Below, piece by piece: positions 47,318 through 57,400 of a stretch of 64,000 nucleotides of DNA. Each line of letters opens with the position of its first letter. Position 1 is the stretch's first letter. The stretch comes from Juglans regia. Taxonomy: Eukaryota; Streptophyta; Magnoliopsida; Fagales; Juglandaceae. The notes beneath the pieces were generated by a model. The model was not told the origin of the DNA. It ran no database searches and was given only the letters and a program-made list of their open reading frames with translations. Where the stretch lies: NCBI RefSeq assembly GCF_001411555.2, contig NC_049901.1, positions 28,407,555 through 28,471,554 of the forward strand, given 5' to 3'. The translations under genes and the position numbers were made by a program.

Positions 47318-48480
47318 GAGTATTAGCATTGGACTCATCAAATTCATCTTCAAATTTTGATGAAAAGTACATGTTTTTCATATATCTAAAACCTCTATAT
47401 CCATAACCCCACATTGGATTAACCAATGGATTCATCAAAATAATAATATAATATAATTTTTTTAATTTTTTCTTTCATATTTTGCTACCCCTTTCTATTG
47501 TTCATTATTTAAGATTTCCCTTTTAGGAAGTAGGCTTGCTGTATGGCATTCATGCTAGAAAATTCCTTGCTCATGATCTCTGCCTCGAACTTCCTCTTAT
47601 CAAGTTCTAGTTGTGCACATTTATTGTCATCTGCCTTTGTCACCCATGATCTCTTCTCTGCCATGAACAACTTTCTATCTTCGGTCATTTTTTCTAATGC
47701 CATGTTGAACTCAACATCACATGATCCCTGGGCCTTCCACTTCCTTAAGTTATCTTTCTCAACATTTTTTTCTGGAGGCCTCTCAACGTTTTCCTTCACA
47801 ACGTCGTCGGCAACTTCACTTGACTGCTCATTGGCTGGACGTTTATCGTGTGGTCTTCTCCTCGTATTCAGTGAAATCATGTGTTGTTGTCATTTGGGTT
47901 GTGTCTCAAAAGACACCAACAATGCTCCAGTGTGAAATTCCCCTTCTCCATCTCTTTGTACATTATTTTTGCCTTTACAATATGAAAAAGTGAAGGAATA
48001 TTGTCCGAAAATAAATCTTAGATAAATAAATACATTGTTAAAGGAAAATGGTACATACCTTTTCTTGTTCAGTTGCACCACTCGGGTGCAATGATTCTAC
48101 CTGCGCTAGAAATACACAAACAAGGTTATGGACCAATGATTGATCAATGACCCTACCAAATGGTTCACAATATTTGGTTTTTTATACTTGTGATAAAACT
48201 CAGAAATTTTGTCCCACATTTGAGTGGATTTTTTATCAGTATAACGTATGGCATCAAGCTAATGTTGAGCCAACAGAAGACAAGTAAGTTATCCTCATCA
48301 ACAGTGAAAGATACACATTTTTGAACTTTTTTTGCCAGAGGCCTCTTTTCACTGTGAAGGGGGTTTTTGGACCACAATATTAGAATATTGCATGTATGTT
48401 GGAGTGCCATTACAACATTCTCCTCCACTTTGTAAAAGAGTGGTGAAGAAGGGGTCCTCCTCAAATTGAGTGTCCATCCT
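47318..48480 (-). pseudogene. PIF/Harbinger accessory gene relic (SANT + NAM-associated domain)
   Basis: Decayed minus-strand gene of the type often annotated NAM-associated or GST-T3-like, which is the DNA-binding partner protein of PIF/Harbinger transposons. Read from about 48480 downward: TVDEDNLLVFCWLNISL (SANT/Myb-like start), then in another frame the STQMWDKISEFYHKYK block, then AQVESLHPSGATEQ. An intron-like gap follows, then an EHCW-type block. The C-part (47880-47509) carries KWKAQGSCDVEFNMALEKM, KLFMAEKRS and FEAEIMSKEFSSMN, with a charged coiled-coil look. Several frameshifts kill it. At 47318 GAGTATTAGCATTGGACTC preceded by TTA looks like a Harbinger TIR with its usual TSD; the other end was not found. 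Confidence 0.7.
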
Positions 48481-49032
48481 TGAAGAATCGTAATGTTTAA
48501 GCTGTCAGAAAAGGCAGCACATACAAGGTAGAAAATAGACAAGGCAACACATACATATGCAAAACCAACTTACAAAACCAAGTACATTTCTGTCCTAATT
48601 ACTTTAATGACTATTGTAGACAGACTAGGTTCTAGAGCGATGTATGCATGGAGATGGAGTGGTCCTTGCTGCCCATAATTATTCATGAAGAAAACTAAAT
48701 TCAGTAACAAAAAAGGAAAGCAAAGAAAAAATAGAAAATAAAGAAATGGATGAATAGAAAATAGAGGCAATGAAACAAGATGCTAGTCCAAATGAAAAAG
48801 AGGCAACTGAAAAAGAAAGACTGATGATAGTTTTAAGACAAGGATGATAATAGTGAACTTGAGTGTTTTTTTCTCCTATTGGCATTCAAGCTATCAAGAA
48901 GAAAGACTGATGATAGTTTCAAACTAATTCATACAATTCTATTTGGTAGGATGGGAAGGTAATGCATATTGTGAAGGCTTTAGTGTTGCTTCTGTACATA
49001 CTTATGGTTTTCTATTTTCCACCTTTCTAGTT

Positions 49033-49634
49033 TTTTTTTTTTATATATATATATATATATAGAAGAGAGGGTAGTCACATATCTAATAGTGACTCCCACT
49101 CAAATTTATTAATAAACCCTCACTTGTGGCAGAGGAATACAGTGGTAACAATCATAGTACTTGGGTTTTACAAAGAATAAGGAAACTAAACATAACAACC
49201 CCAAGTACCAAACAAAACCCTATCAAACATACCAATCAAAACCAGAATACCAGGTATAAATGAAAACAAGACAAAACCAGCTAGACGCAACGTCAAAGCT
49301 GCAAGCAACGATTTCAGCACTCATACTAGGACCTTCAACACTTCCAAAGGTGAGCTAGCCCACACGAGTTTGTTCGGATTATACCTTTCAGCAGATGAGG
49401 GAGTTCCATCTGTCCTAACCATTCATGGGATATACCACTACTTCCAAGCTGGGCCAAAAAGTTGACAACCTTATTTCCTTCTCGATAGACATGCTTAACA
49501 TAAGAGTTCATCTCTGCCAACATATTAACAATGTCTTCCCAAAAGTCCTCTAGGTACCAAAGAGCGCATTTGCCGTTTTTAATCCAATTCACTACTATAA
49601 GAGAGTCCATTCCAATAATAAGATTATTGAATGC
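49033..49634 (-). mobile_element. 5'-truncated LINE with 14-bp TSD
   Basis: Perfect target duplication CCACCTTTCTAGTT at 49019-49032 and 49635-49648. A plus-strand T run and TA run mark the poly(A) side. The element retains only the RNase H C-terminus (49610-49335: VVNWIKNGKCALWYLEDFW, YREGNKVVNFLAQLG) and a 3' UTR like that at 25085-25491. A typical dead-on-arrival L1 insertion. Confidence 0.93.
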
Positions 49635-49648
49635 CCACCTTTCTAGTT

Positions 49649-50230
49649 GGTAATGAGGATTTACTTAATGAAATATATTGGATTTTTTTGTTGTGATTCG
49701 TCCGAGATGTTACCATTAACTACACTAATCTTACTTCTGTGTAAATTTCAACTTTCACTTTTGCAGGCAGTTCAAGTTAAGAATAATATATCTCAGTTTA
49801 CTAGTAATGTATGAGCTGTGATAGCAAATTGTGAAATATATCAACAATACATTACAGTCTGTAGATAAATTATCACACACTAGGGATGCAAATCTAGAAA
49901 TATACCAACAATACATTGCAGAAAGAAAAAACACAATACCCTTTTCCGAGTGGTTGCTTGACAATCCGCAACACTGAGTGTACTTGAGAAAATCAGCCAA
50001 AAAAAAACCACAGTCAATAAAATGTATGCTGGGTCTAATAGATGAAGTTCCTAGTCATTCATCAAGAGCAAAAGGCCCTATCGGGGCTGACCAGTTCTAT
50101 TTCTTCTTGAAATTATGGTTGCAGGAGAAAAGAAAGGAGATGAACAGTACCTGAAAGAAGCTCACGTGAACCTAAATTGGGTGAACCTAAATGTGGCTCT
50201 GCTCTATATCCTCTAGTGACGAGTAAAGCT
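49649..50230. other. Unassigned stretch
   Basis: No gene, TIR or repeat recognised. It ends near the start of the gag-like retroelement region. Confidence 0.5.
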
Positions 50231-50307
50231 CAAAAGATAAGATAGAATAGTAAAGGCTTGTTAGAGAGCCTTGACGTAGAAGGGATAGTTGCTATTTATA
50301 CCTGAGT

Positions 50308-50475
50308 TGAGGGAGATTGTGGCTTGTCAGGCCGTACCTAAGTCAGACCCGCTACCACTCATTCCTTGCTGCAACAGTGTGTCAGTCTGCAGCTTAGGTA
50401 GCCGAGGGAGATCATGGCGTGTCATGCCATGCTAGGTCAGACCTGTCGCCACCTTTCTGCTAGGACTGGGTGTCA
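50308..50475 (+). repeat. Two diverged tandem copies upstream of gag-like gene
   Basis: GAGGGAGATTGTGGCTTGTC ... AACAGTGTGTCAG is repeated, with changes, as GAGGGAGATCATGGCGTGTC ... GACTGGGTGTCAG about 97 bp later. Probably part of an LTR or promoter of the retroelement. Confidence 0.6.
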
Positions 50476-51178
50476 GTTCATGGCGGAGCTGTCCTACACG
50501 CTCTGGGGGCACGCCGTTGTGTGCCGGGCCTTCTAACACATGCATTGAATGCAAAGTGCTTTGAGTATAACGAGACCACGATTGGGCAGGACCAGCCATC
50601 CACGTACAGTACGTCCTGCTTGGTGCCATACAGAAGGGCTCGGTAGGTTGCTGAGTCCCAAGATGCTCTCCTTGGCATCTCGAGCTCAGTGTCGAAAGGC
50701 CTTCCTGAGTTGGTTGTCGGTTACAGATTCGACATGGGGTCCTCTGGCCCAGGTTCACAACCCATGGTTGGGTTTCTTATTTAGGCCTGGAGTTCCGTAG
50801 CTTGACTTCCTTGGGCCGGGGCCCTTCTGGGATGGGCTCCTCCCTCACAATACCCCGTGAAATCCTATCATGGGCACATGATGGGAATTCATAACACTTT
50901 TAATTATGGGGTCACTCGTTTGGCTTCCGTCACTTCAAGTTTCTCGAGGTCACCAATTTGGTTCCTACTGATTCGGCTTCCGGACGCCACTTGCCCATTC
51001 AATGAATGAATGCTTCTCCTTATTTCCAGCAATCATCTTGTCTCCCAACGATTGATTAGATGTGCCGGCTATCTTTCTTCACGTTCTGGGACCTCATTGG
51101 TCAGTGTCGCCCACTCTTCTGACCAGACAGCTACCATGCATCCCATCGTTTTGGCCACTGGTGTCTCGTGGCATTTGC

Positions 51179-51244
51179 TGACGTCATTGCTGTCATTACC
51201 GCTTCGTTTCCCACGCTCCCTCCAACCTTCCTCTCCTATATAAA
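51179..51244 (+). promoter_or_regulatory. Promoter of gag-like retroelement (TGACGTCA + TATA)
   Basis: The palindrome TGACGTCA (51179-51186), a classic bZIP/TGA-factor site, lies about 50 bp before TATATAAAG (51237-51245). A CT-rich leader follows and the first good ATG is at 51448. The arrangement is that of a strong plant or LTR promoter. Confidence 0.6.
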
Positions 51245-51447
51245 GTGCTCCTCTCTTTCTTCTTCCTCTATTTCTTCCTTCGATTGTTCTGCGTGTCTTA
51301 GTCGCTTCACTTTTTTGCTTTCTCCAGCCACCATGTTCCTACCATTTCTCCCATCCTCTCTCTAGCCAGCGCACTTTTCTCCCCTTTGTTTCTCCAGCCA
51401 CCGTCTTCCAAGCCGTCACGCTTTTCCTGTCTCTTCCTACCACTGTC

Positions 51448-54223
51448 ATGGCACCCAAAGTTGATCATGTTCCTCTGTATTTCGGGGGGAAACGCTAGGT
51501 TTCCTCCATCTCCGGCGATGACCACAGGGCATTCCACTCTAAGTACAGGATTTATCCTTCTGTCGTTCTGGAGATTCCTTGGAGTGACGAGCTTGCGGTG
51601 AATCCTAATGCCATAGCGACGAGGGTTGCTCTTTTCTAGTTAATGTTCACCAATGGTCTCTACCTCTCATTCTGTTGTCCAGTTCACGTGGTTCTAAATT
51701 ATCTTGGGATGGCCCCGCACAGCTCCATCCTAATGCGTGGTGGCTTCTGATATCTTGTTGTATCATCTTCCGAATGACACTTAGAAAGAACCCTAAAGAA
51801 TATCTAGATTTGACGACTCGGGAGTTCTTGTACGTATACCGCCTTAACTATCGGCCAGGTAGCATTTGTAGTTTCCAAGCTAGGTCTCAGAGCCAAAAGA
51901 TTGCCTCGCTCGAGCAATGCCACTCAAGCATAAAGGAGTGGTCCAGGAAGTTTTTTTTTGTGTTGGGCTCGAACTGGGAGTACCCCGAGGGGGAGGTTGC
52001 TCACAAGGAGTATCCTATTCAGGTGTGTTGGGGATTCCTCCCTTCCACGAAGAGCCTAGAACTTACCCTCAATCAAAGGGAAAAGGCTCTGTCGGAGTTG
52101 GTAATAGCTTGGGTGTGGGCCCATCCTGATGAGTCATAGACCGATTTGGTCCTCTTAGATGAGAACATCGGCAATTACTTGTCTACACCTGATCGCTCGT
52201 ATGCTATCAGGAGAAATTTCTTGGGTGGTATCCCTTCTCCCCAGGCCCAACCCTTTCCCTAGACCCAGAAGAGCGCCTCGAGTTCTTCTAGTCATCGGGC
52301 AAAGCGACCAAAGGTTCACCATGATCCTCCCCTGCAAAGTGGTGAGGTTGGGGGTTTTTCTCGTTCTGGTGGTATCATCGGGGAACCAAAAAGCCGATCC
52401 CACCTACCTCGCGACCAAGTGTTTGTGCGTGCGGAGATCCCGGTTCCTTCATCATGGGGGAGCACAAGATCATTTCCTTGTGGTTCAGACTCTGCTGCCA
52501 GGCCCTTAGCCAGCTCCTGCTAAATGTTTTCCAAACTCGTTGCTTCCTTCCGCAGAAGAATTGGATGCTTGCAACCTTCAGGTGGTATTTTTTTACTCTC
52601 GTGGGCCTAGCTCGTTCGAGCCCTTCACTTCTTTCGAGGATACACTTTGGGAGGAGATGGTCTGCAAGGTCCCCAAAGTTAGCTCAGTGGCAGGGCCCCA
52701 AGACATAGCGCAGACTCCTTCCTAAGACACAAGCCATGGAGACGCTGAAGGCGATGAAGATGAGACTGCCCCTAGGCCTGGGTCACGGGAGGCTGAGCCA
52801 AGCCCCTACCAAGCCACAAGCCAAGAAGGGATGGGGGCAGAAGGAGAAGGGCTGAGATTCGAAGCTCCTCCTGCTCCAACTCAAAGCTTAGAGGAGGCTA
52901 CCAGACCTACTTTTCCGGTCGTGGGGGTTATTCCCCCCCTTCGCCTACCGTGCCGAGCGGGACCTTGCGGCCCAGATTTTCAAAACCCTCCCATTGTCAT
53001 AGATCTGAGTGACGATGATGACTCTGAAACTCTATCTCCTGTGGCGCCCGGGACATGCAGTGAGACCTAGGAATCCCATCTAGATTTTTCTTGGCAGCTA
53101 GTGGTCGCTGGCCTCTCATCTTCCTTCTAGGCGGAGGGGACATAGGCTCCAGCCTTGACCCTGGAAGAGGCTCATGCTGCTGCCACCGAGTGTGTGAGCC
53201 AGATGTTGCGACCCCTTTTCGCTTAGGTAGGCTCTTCCTTCAATTGGCGTATTCTGTTAAGCCTTCAGCAGCCTTTTGCTTCTTACTTATATACATATAT
53301 TTTTTTTGTAGGCCGCAGACCAGTTGGCCACGACGACCAGGGAGGAACTGGGAGAGCTGGAGGAGGCAAACCGGGAGCTCAAGACCTGGTTGCGCTTTGG
53401 ATATTTCAAGATGAAGCAGGCAGCCCGAAGAATAAAGAACCTCAAGACTGAGCGGAAGGAGCTAATCAACGAGGTGGTGTATGTGAAGGAACCAGACTAG
53501 CAACTGGAGGCGGTAGCAGCGTCGCTTAAAGAGAAGAAGGCCATTAAGGGTTTATTGAGCGATGCCGACAAGGACATCCTTTGGTTGACGTCGGCAAAGA
53601 GGTGCGTCAAAGAGGCTCGACAAACTTCCGAACGGAGTTTGGTCACTCAGGAAGCAGAGTTGGAGGCCGTTTGGGAGCTGTTGGAGTTTGCTCAGAATGA
53701 ACTGTGAGAGTCTAGGGAGGAGATGGAGTTCGCCTGAAGGGAGCTAAAGGAATCCCAAGGGGATTGGGCTCTAGTCGTCAGACAGCATTCACGGCTATTG
53801 TTCGGGCATTTTAGGCATTCTCTTGAGGCCTAACACTTAATAGAGTGGCTACGATAGGCGAAGGCACTCATTGGTGAGCTTCCGCAGTCGGGGATCCAAA
53901 AGAACATGGACCTCCTATCCCGTAACATGGAGATTTCCTTCCTGAGGTCTCATCTAGATGACGTCACCAAACGTTTTGGGGAGATCCGATCATAGGTCAC
54001 GAATGCAAATGCAATCCGGGACACGGCTTGGCCTCACGACTATCGAGATGGCCTCGATCAGATGCACAAGCACTTGTTTTAGAATCTCGAGCTGGACTTA
54101 TGCACTTTGTTTCTATCCTCCCTTCCTTCGAGTTCTGAGGCGCAAGCTTACATTAAAAACTTTGCGAAGCTAGGGTATCCCCTGTTCCCCCCAGGCGCTC
54201 CTCTACCTCCTTCACCCCAGTGA
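51448..54223 (+). pseudogene. Gag-like/coiled-coil retroelement protein, decayed
   Basis: From ATG 51448 (MAPKVDHVPLYF) fragments in several frames resemble the common plant gag-like 'putative plant transposon' protein: RIYPSVVLEIPWSDELAVNPNA, LHPNAWWLLISCCIIFRMTL, TREFLYVYRLNYRPGSICSF and EYPEGEVAHKEYPIQVCWGFLP (51700-52139). A proline-rich middle follows (52831-53070, with an acidic DLSDDDDSET). Then a long heptad-like coiled coil begins near 53316 (LATTTREELGELEEANREL, KNLKTERKELINEV, SERSLVTQEAELEAVWELL). It ends GAPLPPSPQ and a stop at 54221-54223. Many stops and shifts make it a pseudogene. No protease or RT accompanies it, so it belongs to a nonautonomous element. Family identity is moderately sure. 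Confidence 0.6.
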
Positions 54224-54404
54224 TGGGCTCGGGCCCCCTCCCATTCCCCTTTTTTATTGTAGTACTTCATATATCGCTTCCCGGGTTTTTCTTGTGAATC
54301 TGTATGTTTGATTATAAATGAAATGAAAACTTGTTTCTCGCAACTATTGTGTTCTTTTGTTTCTCTTTCCTCTCCTCCTCCTTTCTTTTTCCATTTTTTG
54401 GTTT
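54224..54404 (+). other. 3' UTR-like tail of gag-like gene
   Basis: T-rich sequence with AATGAAATGAAAA near 54317, a possible poly(A) signal region, lying between the gag-like frame and the tandem array. Confidence 0.4.
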
Positions 54405-57400
54405 TGAGACTTGCCCTTACCCCGCAGCAAGTCAAGAGACTCGTCTTCTTGCGAGTGTAACGACACGGCTTTGTTGGACGAGAGGTCTGGACCAAGTCTT
54501 GAGATTTGCCCTTATCTCACAGCGAGTCAAGGGACTCGTCTACTTGCGAGTGTAAAGACTCGACTTTGTTGGATGGGGGGTCGGTACCCAGTCCGGGGAC
54601 TTGGGACCTTACGCCGCAACGAGTCAAGGTAACCGTCTTCTTACGAGTGTAAGGACTAGGCTTTGTTGGACAGGGGGTCAGGACCAAGTCCTGAGAGTTT
54701 CCGCTTACCTCGCAGCGGGTCAAGGGACACATCTTCTTGCGAGTGTAACGACTCAACTTTGATGGACTGGGGGTTGGGACCAAGTCCTGAGACTTGCCCT
54801 TACCCAGAACGAGTCAAGAGACTCGTCTTCTTGCGAGTGTAATGACTCGGTTTTGTTGGACAGGGGATCAGAACCAAGCGCTGAGACTTGTCCAAAGACA
54901 TGGCCTTATCTCGAAACGAGTCAAGGGACTCGTCTTCTTACGAGTGAAAAGACTTGGCTTTGTTGTATGGGGGGTCAGTATCCAGTACGGGGACTTGGGA
55001 CCTTACCTCATTGTGAGTTAAGGAACTCATCTTCTTGTGAGTGTAAACAATCGGCTTTGTTGGATGGGGGGTCGGTAGCCTGGCCGGGGACTTGGGACCT
55101 TACCCCGTAGTGAGTCAAGGGACCCATCTTCTTGCAAGTGTAAACACTCGGCCTCGCGAGTCAAGGGACATGTCTTCTTGCTAGTGTGAGGACTAGGCTT
55201 TGTTGGACAGGGGGTCGGGACAAAGTCCAGAGACTTGCCCTTACCCTACAAGGAGTCAAGGGACTCGTCTTCTTATGAGTGTAACGACACAAATTTGTTG
55301 AATGGGGGTTTGGACCAAGTCTTGAGACTTGCCCATGCCCAGAATGAGTCAAGGGACTCGTCTTCTTGTGAGTGTGATGACTTAGCTTTGTTGTACGGGG
55401 GGTCGGTACCTAGTACAGGGATTTGGGACCTTACCTCGCAGCGAATCAAGGTACTCCTCTTCTTGAAAGACTCGGCTTTGTTGGATCGGGGGTCGCTACC
55501 CAATCCGGGGACTTGGGACCTTACCCCGCAGGGAGTCAAGGGACCCATCTTCTTACAAGTGTAAACACTGGGCTTAGCGAGTCAAGGGACCTGTCTTCTT
55601 GTGAGTGTAAGAGCTAGGCTTTGTTGGACGGGGAGTTGGGACCAAGTCCTGAGACTTGTCCTTACCCCGCTATGAGTTAAGGGACTCATCTTCTTGCGAG
55701 TGTAACGACACGAATTTGTTGGACGGGGGGTTGGGACCAAGTCCAGAGACTTGTCCTGAGACTTGCCCATACCCAGAATGAGTCAAATGACTCATCTTCT
55801 TGCGAGTGTAAAGACTCGGGTTTGTTGTACGGAGATTTGGGACCTTATCCAGTAGCGAGTCAAGGTACTCCTCTTCTTGCCAGTGTAAAGACTTGAGTTT
55901 GTTGGACGGGGGTCGCTACCCAGTCCGGGGACTTGGGACCTTACCCCGCAGCGAGTCAAGGGACTCGTCTTCTTGCGAGTGTAAAGACTCAACTTTGTTG
56001 GACAGGGGTCGGTACCCAGTCAGGGGACTTGGGTCGTTATGCTGCAACGAGTTAAGGGACCCATCTTCTTACGAGTGTAAAGACTTGGCTTTGTTGGACG
56101 GGGGTCGGGGCCAAATCCTGAGACTTTCCCTAACCCCGCAGCGAGTCTAATGACTCGTCTTCTTGTGAGTGTAACGACTCAACTTTGTAGGAGGGGGTCG
56201 AGACCAAGTCCTGAGGCTTGTGCTGAGACTTTCCCTTACCCAGACGAATCAAGGGACTCCTCTTCTTCCGAGTGTAACCACTCAGCTTTGTTGGACAGGG
56301 GATCGGGTCCAAGTCCTGAGACTTGTCCTAAGACTTGGCCTTACCCTGGAACGAGTCAAGGGACTCGTCTTCTTGAGAGTGTAAAGACTTGGCTTTGTTG
56401 TACGGGGGGTCAGTACCCAGTACGGGGACTTGGGACCTTACCTCATAGCAAGTCAAGGAACTCATCTTCTTGCATGTGTAAACACTCAGCTTTGTCGGAC
56501 GGGGGGCCGGTACCTAGTTCAGGGACTTGGGACCTTACCCTGTAGAGAGTCAAGGGACTAGTCTTCTTGCGAATGTAAAGACTCGACTTTGTCCGACGGG
56601 GGGTTGGTACCCAATCTGGGGACTTGAGACCTTACCCCACAATGAGTCAAGGGACCCGTCTTCTTGCAAGTGTAATCACTCGAACCTATCTTCTTGCGAG
56701 TGTAAGGGCTAGGCTTTGTTGGATGGGGGGTCGGCACCAAGTCCAAAGACTTGCCCTTACCCATCAGCTAGTTAAGGGACTCGTCTTCTTGCAAGTGTAA
56801 CGACATGAATTTGTGGGGCTGGGGGTTGGGACCAAGTCCTAAGACTTGCCCGTACCCAGAACGAGTCAAGGGACTCATCTTCTTGCGAATGTAATGACTC
56901 AGCTTAGTTGGATGGGGGGTTGGAACCAAGTCCTAAGACTTGTCCTGAGACTTGCCCTTACCCTGCAACGAGTCAAGGAACTCATTTTTTGTGAGTGTAA
57001 AGACTCGGCTTTGTTGGACGGGGGGTCGGTACCCAATTCGGGGACTTCGGACCTTAGCTTGCAGCGAGTCAAAGGACCCTTTTTTGTCCTTGTGTAAAGA
57101 CTTGGCTTAGCGAGTCAAGGGACCCTTCTTCTGTGAGTGTAAGGACTAGGCTTTGCTGAATGGGGGGTAGTGACCAAGTCTTGAGACTTGCCCTTACCCC
57201 ACAGTGAGTCATGGGACTCATCTTCTTACATGTTTAAAGACTCGACTTTGTTGTACGGGGAGTCAGTACCCAGTGCGGGGACTTGGGACCTTACCGCGCA
57301 GCAAGTTCGTGTTCTTGCTGAGTTTAGCGACTCAGCTTTGTTGGACGGGGGGTCCGGACCTAGTCTTGAGACTTGTCCTGAGAATTGCCGTTACCCCGTA

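Noticed and set aside
47543..47993. Plus-strand frames of 90-130 codons
   Set aside because: Antisense shadow of the charged, coiled-coil Harbinger accessory relic on the minus strand.
48570..48885. Hydrophobic F/L/S-rich minus-strand frames resembling membrane proteins
   Set aside because: Come from A-rich plus-strand sequence; no conserved motif and no gene context.
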